The notes: generated from the letters alone by a model not told the origin. A stretch of 28,169 nt of DNA from Paramuribaculum sp. (GCA_009775605.1 VSPV01000017.1:1-28169); one strand, 5' to 3'; counted from the stretch's first letter, positions 1-7,867 are shown. Numbers and translations: made by a program.

Positions 1-5
1 GGCCG

Positions 6-437
6 TTACAGCTCCTGCACCTGGCGCCTGAAGTCTATCATTTTAAGCGCGGCCTCGGCAGCCTCGGCGCCTTTGTCGCCTACGGAACCTCCCTTTATGC
101 GGTCAACGGCCTGCTGCTGGTTCTCGACCGTAAGCACGCCGAATATCACCGGGGTGTCGCAGTCGGCGTTGAGAGCCGTCACGCCCTGAGTTACGCTCTG
201 GCACACATAGTCGAAGTGCGGTGTGTCGCCGCGTACCACGCATCCGAACACAATCACGGCGTCGTAGAGCGAGGCTTCGATCAGTGCCGACGCTCCGAAG
301 GTCAGTTCTATGGCGCCCGGCACGGAGAAGGTGTCGATATCGGTGTCGGCAAGGCCGGCGCGGCGCAGGGTCTCGATGGCGCTGTCGCGCAGGGCCGAGG
401 TTATATCGCCGTTCCATTCGGCGGTGACTATGCCCAC
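6..437 (-). CDS. ribH: 6,7-dimethyl-8-ribityllumazine synthase
   Basis: Lumazine synthase joins 5-amino-6-ribitylaminouracil with 3,4-dihydroxy-2-butanone 4-phosphate in riboflavin synthesis, usually as a cytosolic icosahedral or pentameric assembly. The protein starts GIVTAEWN, then shows the family blocks SVPGAIELTFGA, VIVFGCVVRGDTPHFDYV (with the catalytic His after DTP) and PVIFGVLTVENQQQA, and ends in a GDKGAEAAEAALKM helix. With the GTG start at 437 it is 143 aa, short at the N-terminus for the family. An in-frame ATG at 488 would add 17 codons, but codon 14 of that extension is TAA (447-449). The active-site core is intact, so the protein is probably functional from GTG 437 or shows an allele or sequencing artefact. 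It is the last gene of an operon with the TPR gene that ends at 519. Confidence 0.93.
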   Translation of the reverse strand: MGIVTAEWNGDITSALRDSAIETLRRAGLADTDIDTFSVPGAIELTFGASALIEASLYDAVIVFGCVVRGDTPHFDYVCQSVTQGVTALNADCDTPVIFGVLTVENQQQAVDRIKGGSVGDKGAEAAEAALKMIDFRRQVQEL

Positions 438-518
438 GCGGGCGTCTTATCCACGGGGCAGTTCTGTTTTGGGAGCGTTTTTTGACATGCGGGTAATATT
501 TTTATGGGGGGATGGGGG

Positions 519-1535
519 TTATCTGGGGAAAAGTTTGTGCCAGAAAGCGAATATGTCGCGGTCGGAGTTGCGTGCGTGGAACAGGATGTCGACAATGCGG
601 CGGTGTTCCGTGTCGTCACTGAGCTTCGAGGCCTTGTAGAGCATGGTGTTGAGCAGGTGTATTCCTTTCTCGCGCGTGGTTTTCTGGGCCAGGAGGGCTT
701 CGCCGAGGTCCACTGACAGCGAGAGCTGCTTTTCTGAAAATTCCGGCTCGAGGCGCGTGAGATAGCGCAGGGCTCGGGTGAAATACTGCACGGCCTCGCG
801 CTGGCGGCTCATCTTCATGAGCGTGCGTCCTTCGAGGGTTAGGGAGTCCACAAGCCGCAGCCCGGCATCTTCGATACCCTCGTTGACTTCGCGCAGGTAG
901 TCGTTGACGGAGGCATGGAGCTCGGCGAGCGTTTCGGCCTGTTTCTGGCGGGAGCGGAACACGGCCGTGGAGGCATTTACGGCAAGGATGCGCGCGGAGC
1001 CGTAGCGCGCGGGATTCACCCGGGCCAGACGGCTGAAAATCTTCACCGATTTCTCGATTTCGCGCTCGGCCTGGCGGTGCTGCCCTCCGGCATTGTGCAG
1101 CAGACTTATGTCGTAGAGAAGCGACGCGAGTATGGCAAGGAACGGTTCGTCCTTGCGGCGCGCGTGCTGGGAAAGTAAGTTCAGGGCCTTGGCGGCGGTG
1201 GTGAGGGCCTGTTCGGTATCGCCTGAATAGATGAGGAGTGCCACTCGTGTCTGCATCAGCGCCGCATGGATGTTGAGCATTTCGGGACTTTCGTCGGCGA
1301 AGCGTTCGGCAAGAGCGTCGAAGTCGGTGATTGTCTCTATAGCTTCGGCCGTGCGTCCGGCTTCCGCGAGCTCATGGGAGGCGGCGCGGATAAAGTCGTA
1401 GGCTTCGTTGAAAGGAGCGTCGGTTATGGCATGGCGCAGGCTTGAGCCGTTGATGTTGCCGCGCACCAGTGCCAGCCGCTGCTCCACATCGGAGTCCACG
1501 GGGATGAAGATGGGATCGAGCGACAGGTTTTTCAT
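519..1535 (-). CDS. TPR-like cytosolic protein of unknown function
   Basis: This predicted 338-aa protein is made almost wholly of amphipathic helices with TPR-like pairs, for example residues reading AEAIETITDFDALAERF, EQALTTAAKALNLLSQ, RQAEREIEKSVKIFSRLA and REAVQYFTRALRYLTRLE. It has no signal peptide or membrane segment, which suggests a cytosolic protein-interaction scaffold. The open frame runs up to 1787, but the part above 1535 is the reverse frame of the upstream gene. ATG at 1535 shares its A with the TGA stop of the PfkB-like gene (TGATG), so the two are likely translationally coupled. I cannot name a specific function. The position between a sugar-kinase-like gene and ribH does not settle it. 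Confidence 0.8.
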   Translation of the reverse strand: MKNLSLDPIFIPVDSDVEQRLALVRGNINGSSLRHAITDAPFNEAYDFIRAASHELAEAGRTAEAIETITDFDALAERFADESPEMLNIHAALMQTRVALLIYSGDTEQALTTAAKALNLLSQHARRKDEPFLAILASLLYDISLLHNAGGQHRQAEREIEKSVKIFSRLARVNPARYGSARILAVNASTAVFRSRQKQAETLAELHASVNDYLREVNEGIEDAGLRLVDSLTLEGRTLMKMSRQREAVQYFTRALRYLTRLEPEFSEKQLSLSVDLGEALLAQKTTREKGIHLLNTMLYKASKLSDDTEHRRIVDILFHARNSDRDIFAFWHKLFPR

Positions 1536-2476
1536 CAGTCGGTGTTTGAGTTGAGAGTGGAGGCAATCTCCGAGGTGAGGGCCTCGAGGGTGGCCGTGGT
1601 CAGAATCCGGGCGTTTTCGGGGGTTATATGCATTCCCACAAGGCTGCGGGCCGTTGCGGCTATGCCGCGCGCGCGTTCGTCGGCCGTTGGGTCGGGTGCG
1701 GGAGTGAAAGAGGCCGAAGCCGTTATGCTGCCTTGGAAATGGCTTACGGTTCCGGTGGCGAAATCGAAATTGATCATCGCCGGGCAATAAAAGCGCATTG
1801 TGCGGGCAAAGCAGGAGGCGGTGTCGCCGTCGTCGAAAATCCTGGCCAGGGTGTGGGATGAGGTCAGAAGCAGGTCGGCCATCTCGAGGTATTCGAGTAT
1901 ATAGGGGCGCACGTGGGTGAGATTGGGCACCATATCCGCAGGGAAGCCCGGCATATAGACTATGAGAGCCTTGCGGCGGCGCACGTGGTCAATGAAGTCG
2001 GCCAGTTGCTGGCGCACCCGTGAGCGCAGTGCGAACGACGAGCCGAAAATCACCACGTCGTCGGGGTCAACGCGCGGCCACACGGTGTTGAAGCCGTCCT
2101 CGGGATAGCGGTGGTAGTGTATGGGTTCGCCCTCGCCGGAGGCGAAACGCACGGCCGCAGGGGTTGTGCCCCCGTCGGCGTAGCGGTCGATTGACACGGT
2201 GTCTACGCCCGCCCCGGAGAGATAGGCCACAACCAGATCGCCGAGGTGGTCGCGTGCGGCCTCGCTCATGAATGTGGCTGAATGGCCCGCGCGTGCAAGC
2301 ATGGCCGATGCAAGCAGCAGCGGGTCGGCGGGAGTGGCTTCCGCGCGTGCCGGAAGGGTTTTGGTGCCTGCCGGGAAGGTGAAATCCACTGTCGAGGCTC
2401 CTATGAGTATGGTTTTTGGCATTTTGACGTATTGGTCTGAAGGGGAAATATTGGTGTGGGCTTCCTGATGGCTCAT
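1535..2476 (-). CDS. PfkB/ribokinase-fold protein, probably catalytically degenerate
   Basis: The first two thirds follow the PfkB (ribokinase) fold: a beta strand TILIGASTVDF, a lid and sugar-binding region ending in ATFMSEAARDHLGDLVVAYLSGAGVDTVSIDR with GGTTPAAVRF, then strands DDVVIFGSSFAL and KALIVYMPGFP and the ADLLLTSSHTLARIF block where the family normally has N-x-x-E. The usual N-terminal GG substrate motif is replaced by ADPLLLAS, and the C-terminal DTxGAGD motif with anion hole and catalytic Asp is absent, although the frame is open to the end. It could be a regulatory pseudokinase. The start is ATG 2476, which overlaps the isomerase stop (ATGA), or the internal Met at 2422 just before KTILIGAS. 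Both ends are coupled to neighbouring genes, suggesting a joint function with the isomerase. Confidence 0.8.
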   Translation of the reverse strand: MSHQEAHTNISPSDQYVKMPKTILIGASTVDFTFPAGTKTLPARAEATPADPLLLASAMLARAGHSATFMSEAARDHLGDLVVAYLSGAGVDTVSIDRYADGGTTPAAVRFASGEGEPIHYHRYPEDGFNTVWPRVDPDDVVIFGSSFALRSRVRQQLADFIDHVRRRKALIVYMPGFPADMVPNLTHVRPYILEYLEMADLLLTSSHTLARIFDDGDTASCFARTMRFYCPAMINFDFATGTVSHFQGSITASASFTPAPDPTADERARGIAATARSLVGMHITPENARILTTATLEALTSEIASTLNSNTD

Positions 2477-3072
2477 GAACGGGCCGCGTGTCCCAGATAG
2501 CCGCCGTGGTGGCGCAGGGCGTACTGTTCTTTGGTGAAGCCGGTGGCACGCATTACGTTTACCACCAGCACGTCACCTATCACCGTCATCATGGTGGTGG
2601 AGGTGGTTGGGGTGAGGCCGAGCGGACACACTTCGGGGGCGGCCGCGGTGATTAGAGCTGCGTCGGCCACATGTGCCAGCTCGCTGTCGGCACGGCCGGT
2701 AATCACTATAATCGGAAGCTGGGGGACAAGGCGTTTGGCAAGTGTCACGAGGTCTATTATCTCGCGGGTACGTCCGGAATTGCTCACCAGCAGCAGCACA
2801 TCGTCGGGCTGGAGCACTCCAAGGTCGCCGTGCTGGGCCTCCGAGGGATGGAGGTTGACGGCGGGAATACCGGTCGACGAGAATGTTGTGGCGATATTCA
2901 GGGCAATCTGTCCGGCCTTGCCCATGCCGGAGGTGACGAGCTTGCCTCCGCGGCGGTATACGTGTTCTACAATGAGATCGACGGCGCGGTCGTAGTCGGG
3001 CGAATAGGGTATATCGGCGATTGCCCGGCTTTCGGCATCGAGAATCTCGCGCATGGATTGAGCTACAGTCAT
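2473..3072 (-). CDS. KpsF/GutQ-family SIS-domain sugar-phosphate isomerase
   Basis: This 199-aa protein is a single SIS (sugar isomerase) domain of the KpsF/GutQ/KdsD type. It has GGKLVTSGMGKAG near the N-terminus, then FSSTGIPAVNLHPSEAQHGDLG, the phosphosugar-binding LLLVSNSGRTREI, CPLGLTPTTSTT, and an HHGGYLGH end. Family members interconvert ribulose 5-phosphate and arabinose 5-phosphate, the first step to KDO for lipopolysaccharide or capsule. The two CBS domains found in most KdsD/KpsF proteins (about 320-330 aa) are missing, as in the known short single-domain forms. It is probably the first gene of the operon that continues into the PfkB-like, TPR and ribH genes. The exact substrate is inferred from family only. 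Confidence 0.88.
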   Translation of the reverse strand: MTVAQSMREILDAESRAIADIPYSPDYDRAVDLIVEHVYRRGGKLVTSGMGKAGQIALNIATTFSSTGIPAVNLHPSEAQHGDLGVLQPDDVLLLVSNSGRTREIIDLVTLAKRLVPQLPIIVITGRADSELAHVADAALITAAAPEVCPLGLTPTTSTTMMTVIGDVLVVNVMRATGFTKEQYALRHHGGYLGHAARS

Positions 3073-3134
3073 TATTTTGCGGGTTTGATTGTTTTCAAAA
3101 AAAATGTGTGTGAGGCGCCAGGCCGTCTACACGG

Positions 3135-3142
3135 CAAAATTA
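3135..3142 (-). promoter_or_regulatory. Possible -7 box for the isomerase operon
   Basis: The minus strand reads TAATTTTG here, matching the Bacteroidota TAnnTTTG -7 consensus, in the 117-nt gap upstream of the isomerase start at 3072. I see no good TTTG at the expected -33 spacing, so this is weak. Confidence 0.35.
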
Positions 3143-3189
3143 CAATTTTTTTTGAAAAAACCGGTGATTGCCCTGAGGAAGAACGGCGC

Positions 3190-3699
3190 TTATATCAGCG
3201 GCTTGTCGGGCTTGGAGCGCAAAGGCCGCTGTTCGAAAGCCTCTATGCCTGCTATCCATTTGGGGTTCAGCGGCATGCCTTTTGCGGCTGCAGGGTCGAA
3301 TCCGGCCATTACCGTGCGTCCCACGCTCTTGGTCTGGCCGGTGGAGGCATTGATTATGCGCTGTTCCAGAGTGAGGCTGCCACGGCCTATGCGCGTTACG
3401 GCAGTCCACACCTCGAGCTGCTCGCCGAAATACGAAGGCGCTATGAAGTCGCAGTCAATGTGCACCACTACCATGTCGATATTGCGGAGCGAGTGGTTTA
3501 TCGAGGGGTCGATGGTGGTGAAATAGTCTATTTTGGCCAGGTCCATGAAGGTGAAATAGACGTTGTTGTTCAGATGGCCGAGCACGTCGATATCGGAAAA
3601 GCGGGTCTGCACCGGCAGGCAGTGCCGGAACGGAAAATCGGCTTTCGGCACCCTTTCGCTGTCGCTTTTCAGAATTGTGGGTTTTATTACGGAAGTCAT
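3190..3699 (-). CDS. 4HBT hotdog-fold acyl-CoA thioesterase family protein
   Basis: This 169-aa protein has the hotdog thioesterase signature TRFSDIDVLGHLNNNVYFTFMDLAKIDYF, in which the Asp of SDID and the following H-x-N-N match the YbgC/4HBT active-site region. It is followed by VVVHIDCDFIAPSYFGEQLEVWTAVTRIGRGSLTLEQRI, typical of the long sheet strands. Such enzymes hydrolyse acyl-CoA thioesters in the cytosol; the natural acyl group cannot be told from sequence. It lies 30 nt after the DUF721 gene and is likely the last gene of the kinase-recF-DUF721 operon. Confidence 0.85.
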   Translation of the reverse strand: MTSVIKPTILKSDSERVPKADFPFRHCLPVQTRFSDIDVLGHLNNNVYFTFMDLAKIDYFTTIDPSINHSLRNIDMVVVHIDCDFIAPSYFGEQLEVWTAVTRIGRGSLTLEQRIINASTGQTKSVGRTVMAGFDPAAAKGMPLNPKWIAGIEAFEQRPLRSKPDKPLI

Positions 3700-3729
3700 G
3701 ACGCAGGATATTCTTTATGTATCGGGATG

Positions 3730-4020
3730 TCAGTGGAATACTATTTCTGTAAGAACATCTGACCCTACGGCTTTGTTGATTTTCTCCACCAGAGATGACC
3801 GGCAGAATGAAAGCTCGTTTTTGAGTACGGCCGAGGTGATATAGACGTGCATCACCGACCCCGCCACATAGCGGCGGAAGGTGTAGCGGTTCACTCCCGC
3901 GCCCACCACGTCGGCCCACACGAAGCAGGCGCGCTGGCGTGCCAGTTCGTCGGTCAGACCGGCAGATTCTATGGCCTCGCGCAATATGTCGCCGAGCTGG
4001 CGTGGTTCAGTGCGTTTCAT
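3730..4020 (-). CDS. DUF721 (DciA-like) protein next to recF
   Basis: This 96-aa protein carries the DUF721 pattern: LGDILREAIESAGLTDELARQRACFVWADVVGAGVNRYTFRRYVAGSVMHVYITSAVLKNELSF. The W-x-x-V-V-G core and the L-x-V-x-x-x-S-x-x-x-x-x-E-L strand are visible. DUF721 proteins include DciA, an accessory factor for the replicative helicase in bacteria lacking DnaC/DnaI; short forms beside recF are common in Bacteroidota. The frame is open further upstream, but ATG 4020 overlaps the recF stop as ATGA, so translation is probably coupled. The helicase role is a family inference. Confidence 0.83.
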   Translation of the reverse strand: MKRTEPRQLGDILREAIESAGLTDELARQRACFVWADVVGAGVNRYTFRRYVAGSVMHVYITSAVLKNELSFCRSSLVEKINKAVGSDVLTEIVFH

Positions 4021-5138
4021 GCGGGGGTTGCTGATGCGGCCAGAGTGAAAGTGCCGTCGGCCACGGTCCATAGCCGGTAGTCGCCTCCGGTGCGGGCTAT
4101 TATGTCGTCGAGATGCTTGCGGTTGGTGTCGGTGATGAATATCTGGCCGAAGTGGCTGCCGGTCACCAGCGCCATTATGCGCTCCACGCGGTCGGCGTCG
4201 AGTTTGTCGAATATATCGTCGAGCAGCAGCAGGGGTTTGATGCCTGTGGCGTCGAGCAGGAACTCGAACTGGGCCAGCCGCAGTGCGATGGTGAATGTCT
4301 TACACTGTCCCTGGGAGCCGCAGCGTCGCAGCGGCATCGTGTCGAGGGTGAAGTCTATGTCATCGCGGTGCGGCCCCACGGAGGTGTGGCGCACGACCTC
4401 GTCGTGACGGCGCGCGCTGTCCAGCAGGGGCCGCAGCGTGCCGTCGGGGCTGGAATGGAGTGAGCCCCGGAAGGCGAGGCCCACGGTCTCGGTGTCGTCG
4501 CCGGCTATGGCGCGGTAGTAGCGCGAAAATATGCCTGAGAGCCGTTCAGTCCACTTCTCGCGCGTGGGATGGATATATTCGGCAGCGGCCGACATCTGAG
4601 TCTCTATGGCCTCGTAGAGCGTGTGGTCCACTATTCCGGCGCGCAGCAGGCGGTTGCGCTGCTCCAGGGCGCCGGCATAGCGTATGAGGGCGTCGAGATA
4701 GCGGCTGTCGCTCTGCGATATCACCATGTCCATCCACCGGCGGCGTTCCTCGCCGGTGCCGCGTATCAGGTCTATGTCCTGCGGGGCGGCCATCACTATT
4801 GGGAATGTGCCTATGTGCTGGCTGAGCCGCTGGTATTCCTTTCCACCGCGCTTGAGTGTCTTGCGGCGCCCGCGGGCCAGGCCCAGCGACACTTCCTCGG
4901 GGGTGTCGCGGCGCATGTAGAGGCCTTTGGCCATGGCGTAGTCCTCGCCGCGGCGCATGAGCATGGCGTCGGTCATTCCCGAGAAACTCTTGCAGAAACT
5001 CAGATAGAATATGGCGTCGAGCAGATTGCTCTTGCCCATTCCGTTGTTGCCAAGAAAGCAGTTTATCTTGGGCGAGAAATCGAGCGAGGCCTCTGCGATA
5101 TTCTTGAAATTGGCGAGTGACAGGTGGTTCAGCTGCAT
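4017..5138 (-). CDS. recF: DNA replication and repair protein RecF
   Basis: RecF is an SMC-like ABC ATPase that works with RecO and RecR to load RecA at gapped DNA. At 373 aa the length is typical. Visible motifs are Walker A GNNGMGKSN at residues 30-38, the QDIDLIRGTGEERRRWMD block near 120-137, the ABC signature GSQGQ at 274-278, and Walker B LLLLDDIFDKLD at 303-314. It starts 16 nt after the kinase gene ends and overlaps the DUF721 start by 4 nt, so it sits inside a four-gene operon. Confidence 0.96.
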   Translation of the reverse strand: MQLNHLSLANFKNIAEASLDFSPKINCFLGNNGMGKSNLLDAIFYLSFCKSFSGMTDAMLMRRGEDYAMAKGLYMRRDTPEEVSLGLARGRRKTLKRGGKEYQRLSQHIGTFPIVMAAPQDIDLIRGTGEERRRWMDMVISQSDSRYLDALIRYAGALEQRNRLLRAGIVDHTLYEAIETQMSAAAEYIHPTREKWTERLSGIFSRYYRAIAGDDTETVGLAFRGSLHSSPDGTLRPLLDSARRHDEVVRHTSVGPHRDDIDFTLDTMPLRRCGSQGQCKTFTIALRLAQFEFLLDATGIKPLLLLDDIFDKLDADRVERIMALVTGSHFGQIFITDTNRKHLDDIIARTGGDYRLWTVADGTFTLAASATPA

Positions 5139-5154
5139 CGGATGCCTTGGATGG

Positions 5155-6243
5155 TTATATGCGTTCGGCTATGAAGGCTTTCATGGCCGGGGTGTTCTCG
5201 AGCACGCTCTCGAAGAGTTTTATCTGTGCGCGGGTGCGTACGAGGTTGTGGTCGGCGTAGGCCGTCTTGTAATATGTGTCGCCGTTGAGATAGTCGGCGA
5301 AGAATCTCACTGCCTGCATGTAGGGGAAGAGGGCGGCGGCGTAGGGAAGGTTCTCGATTTCCTCGCGGGTAAGGAACACTCCGGCGCTCTCGAGATAGCC
5401 TTCGGTGAAAGCGCGGAATATGTCCATGTTGAAGTTCACGCGGTCAAGGTCGGGATCGTCCTCGGCGCCGGTGTTGGCGGCGGTGCGCATGAAGTCGCCG
5501 AAATCGCTGAACACGTAGGAGGGCATCACGGTGTCGAGGTCGATGACGCACAGCACCTTTCCGTCGCGGTCGAAAAGCATGTTGTTCACCTTGGTGTCGC
5601 AATGGCAGATGCGTTTGGGCAGACGGCCCTCGCGGTGAAGCTGCTCGGCCAGACACATCTCGTCGGCGTGGGCCAGCAACTTGTCGGCTATGTCGCGAAC
5701 GTCGGCGAGTCGGCCGGCTTTGTCGTCGGCTATGGCCTCGCGCAGCTGCTGCAGGCGGAATTCCATGTTGTGGAAGTCGGGGATGGTCTCCACCAGTGTC
5801 TCCGGGATGTCTACAAGGTCGGCCTGGAATTTGCCGAAGGCGCGGCCTGCGTGGCGGGAGTATTCCGGGTTGACGATGTCGAATGTCAGGGCATCGGGTA
5901 TGAAGGTCATCACGCGCCAGTAGTTTTCGCCGTCGAAAAAGTAGGTTTTCGACGCATCTTCCACGGTGGGAAGGAAATGGAGCACGCGGCGGTCAATGTC
6001 GGCGGCTCCCTCGGCTTCGAGCTTGCGGCGCAGGTGGCGTGTCACGGCCGTGATGTTGCTCTGCAGAGCGTCCACGTCGGTGAAAATATGGTGGTTTATG
6101 CGCTGCAGCACATAATCGGGTGTATCGGTTCCTTTGGTCGTGACCTTATAGGTGTCGTTGATCAGGCCGGAGCCGAGAGGCTTTATTTCGGCTATTTCAC
6201 CTTCGATGGCGAAATGCTTCACAATGTCGTTGAGTCTATCCAT
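5155..6243 (-). CDS. APH-fold sugar kinase resembling N-acetylhexosamine 1-kinase (NahK)
   Basis: This 362-aa protein has the aminoglycoside-phosphotransferase kinase fold. The N-lobe has a nucleotide loop PLGSGLINDTYKV (22-34), the catalytic loop is HCDTKVNN (214-221), and the metal site is IDLDT (234-238). The block DTVMPSYVFSDFGDFMRTAANTGAEDDPDL, the tail FADYLNGDTYYKT and HNLVRTRAQIKL closely resemble, from memory, the bifidobacterial N-acetylhexosamine 1-kinase, which phosphorylates GlcNAc/GalNAc at C1 for salvage of mucin and milk sugars. The family is often annotated only as phosphotransferase. It is the first gene of the operon with recF, downstream of a recognisable promoter. The substrate is inferred by similarity. 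Confidence 0.85.
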   Translation of the reverse strand: MDRLNDIVKHFAIEGEIAEIKPLGSGLINDTYKVTTKGTDTPDYVLQRINHHIFTDVDALQSNITAVTRHLRRKLEAEGAADIDRRVLHFLPTVEDASKTYFFDGENYWRVMTFIPDALTFDIVNPEYSRHAGRAFGKFQADLVDIPETLVETIPDFHNMEFRLQQLREAIADDKAGRLADVRDIADKLLAHADEMCLAEQLHREGRLPKRICHCDTKVNNMLFDRDGKVLCVIDLDTVMPSYVFSDFGDFMRTAANTGAEDDPDLDRVNFNMDIFRAFTEGYLESAGVFLTREEIENLPYAAALFPYMQAVRFFADYLNGDTYYKTAYADHNLVRTRAQIKLFESVLENTPAMKAFIAERI

Positions 6244-6271
6244 TTTTCGTGATATTTAAGGCTTATTTTTA

Positions 6272-6303
6272 CAAATATACGGAATTCCCTGGTGCGTGGC
6301 AAG
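6272..6303 (-). promoter_or_regulatory. Promoter of the kinase-recF-DUF721-thioesterase operon
   Basis: The minus strand has TATATTTG at 6272-6279, a perfect TAnnTTTG -7 box, with CTTG at 6300-6303 (one mismatch to TTTG) exactly 20 nt upstream. The kinase ATG at 6243 lies about 30 nt downstream. Confidence 0.6.
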
Positions 6304-6317
6304 AAAATCTTGGGTTC

Positions 6318-7073
6318 TTACTGTCGGAGAGCGGCGAGGCGCCGGGAGATGTAAGGGGTGGAACGGAGGACGGCGGCGCGCGAGAGGTAGTCTATGGCTG
6401 CCTGGCGGTCTGTCTCGCTTGTGCGGGCACGGTCGGCATGGTAGTTGCCCAGATACAGAAGTGCCTCCAGCGATTCGGGATTGATTGCAAGGATTTTGAG
6501 ATAGACTTTCATGGCCTCGTCAGGGCGCCCGTCGAGGAGGAGTCCCTCGGCCAGAGGATAGAGGAAATCGGGATGGTCGGGCATTCCGGCCAGCATCTGC
6601 CGGCTGCATGCGATCATGCCGTAGGGGTTGCGTCGGAAGGTATAGTAGCGCAGAAGCTGGGAGTCGATATTGCGCGCCATCCAGGGATGGGCGCGGCGCA
6701 CGCGCAGCAGGAAGTCGCGGTAGAGCGACGTCTGCGCCAGCGAAAGGCTCAGGCGTTCCACACGGCTGAAAAGTGAGTCGAGCGGCAGGGCGGCGTTCAG
6801 GGCGCGGGTGGTGAGGTCGAGCTGGCCGGTAGGGTCGTCGAGCATCCCGGCGGCCACTATGGCATGGGCGTAGGCGTCGGCATCGGACGGCGATTCCGAA
6901 ATCAGCAGCCCGTACATGGCCGAGGCGCTGGCCCATTCTTTCTGGTCGAAAAAGCGTGTGGCCTTTTGCCGTATTGAGGGTGACGGAGTGGCGGCTGGAA
7001 GGGAGGTGGCGCACATCAGGAGCATGGCCACGGAGAGTATGGCGCCGCGCAGAGAAGAGAATGTCTTAACCAT
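6318..7073 (-). CDS. Exported TPR-repeat protein
   Basis: This 251-aa protein begins with a signal peptide (MVKTFSSLRGAILSVAMLLMCATSLPAA, cleavage near residue 28) and is then helical with TPR-like pairs. The clearest is near the C-terminus, DEAMKVYLKILAINPESLEALLYLGNYHAD, followed by RQAAIDYLSRAAVL. It is likely periplasmic and a protein-interaction module; no catalytic motif is visible. Its ATG lies 8 nt inside the 3' end of the XRE-S24 regulator gene, so it is probably co-transcribed and coupled with that regulator. I cannot assign a partner or pathway. Confidence 0.8.
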   Translation of the reverse strand: MVKTFSSLRGAILSVAMLLMCATSLPAATPSPSIRQKATRFFDQKEWASASAMYGLLISESPSDADAYAHAIVAAGMLDDPTGQLDLTTRALNAALPLDSLFSRVERLSLSLAQTSLYRDFLLRVRRAHPWMARNIDSQLLRYYTFRRNPYGMIACSRQMLAGMPDHPDFLYPLAEGLLLDGRPDEAMKVYLKILAINPESLEALLYLGNYHADRARTSETDRQAAIDYLSRAAVLRSTPYISRRLAALRQ

Positions 7074-7758
7074 TGATTTTAAGATTTAGTATGGCTTCCA
7101 CAAGGAAAAGGCCGGTGATTTTGTCGCGGGGCATTTCCATGTCGGCATAAGCCGGATTTGTGCTCCGGAGGGTGAGGAAGGAGGGGTCGGGGTTGCGGTC
7201 CACATGCTTCACCAGGCGGAAATCGTCGGTGACTATAACGTAGATCTGTCCCCACGATATGCACGAAGGGTCGTAAACGGGACGGATGGCTATGTAGGAA
7301 CCGGATTTGATCTCCGGCTCCATGCTGTCGCCCGACACGCGCACAATCACCGCCCGCGAACTTACGCCGGGAAACTTCACCGAGCCTATGATGCGGTCGG
7401 TGGTGAATTCAGCGGTGAGTTCCGATGCTCCGGCGCATACATCCACGTCGTACACGGGTATGGCGCCTTCGGGGGCCGCGGCAGGTTTGTCGAAGGGGAG
7501 TGAACGGCCCGTCTCGAGCCACTCGAGCGACACGCCAAGATCGAGCGCTATGCGGTTTATGAGATTGCGGGAGATGCGCAGCTTTCCGTTGAGCATCTTG
7601 GAGAGATTGGTGGGGTCAACGCTGATGCGCCGGGCAAATTCGGCCTGGGTGATGCCGAGGCGCGTTATCAGGAATCGCAGGCGTTCCTCAAGCAGGCGCT
7701 GACGCATGGCTGCGTCGGCGGCTGTCGGGGTATGGGAATGACGCGCGGTGGTGCTCAT
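7066..7758 (-). CDS. XRE-family regulator with C-terminal S24 (LexA/CI-like) domain
   Basis: This 230-aa protein has an N-terminal helix-turn-helix at about residues 27-80 (ITQAEFARRISVDPTNLSKMLNGK, then NLINRIALDLGVSLEWLETG), a linker, and an S24-type domain at about 100-230. The Ser of VSGDSMEP (Ser145) and the Lys of FRLVKHVD (Lys184) fit the Ser-Lys dyad, and an Ala-Gly pair at 109-110 (VCAGAS) sits where LexA/CI relatives are cut. It may be a stress- or RecA-responsive repressor, but no phage genes are near. Its promoter holds a 19-bp palindrome that is a natural autoregulatory site. It is followed by, and overlaps, the exported TPR gene. Confidence 0.88.
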   Translation of the reverse strand: MSTTARHSHTPTAADAAMRQRLLEERLRFLITRLGITQAEFARRISVDPTNLSKMLNGKLRISRNLINRIALDLGVSLEWLETGRSLPFDKPAAAPEGAIPVYDVDVCAGASELTAEFTTDRIIGSVKFPGVSSRAVIVRVSGDSMEPEIKSGSYIAIRPVYDPSCISWGQIYVIVTDDFRLVKHVDRNPDPSFLTLRSTNPAYADMEMPRDKITGLFLVEAILNLKING

Positions 7759-7789
7759 AATCGGGGATAAGAGAGATGTTTCGTTATGG

Positions 7790-7821
7790 CAAATTTACAA
7801 TTTAATTGTAAAACAACCAAT
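7790..7821 (-). promoter_or_regulatory. Promoter and palindromic operator of the XRE-S24 gene
   Basis: The minus strand has TAAATTTG at 7790-7797 (-7 box) and ATTG at 7818-7821 (one mismatch to TTTG), 20 nt apart. Between them, 7794-7812 is a perfect palindrome, TTTACAATT-T-AATTGTAAA (9-bp arms, 1-nt centre), that overlaps the edge of the -7 box. A dimeric repressor bound there would block the promoter. Binding by the encoded regulator is an inference. Confidence 0.65.
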
Positions 7822-7867
7822 GCACCCGAAAAGTGCTCCTCGCATAAAAAATGTTAACTCGCAGGGT

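Noticed and set aside
1536..1787. Upstream extension of the TPR-like gene to 1787
   Set aside because: It lies out of frame over the conserved PfkB-like gene; the ATG at 1535 in a TGATG overlap is the better start.
2671..3762. Plus-strand frame of about 363 codons across the isomerase and thioesterase genes
   Set aside because: It lies opposite two conserved genes and has no recognisable product.
5011..6252. Plus-strand frame of over 400 codons opposite the NahK-like kinase
   Set aside because: It is the antisense of a well-conserved kinase gene; its product is Val/Gly/His-rich and matches no family.
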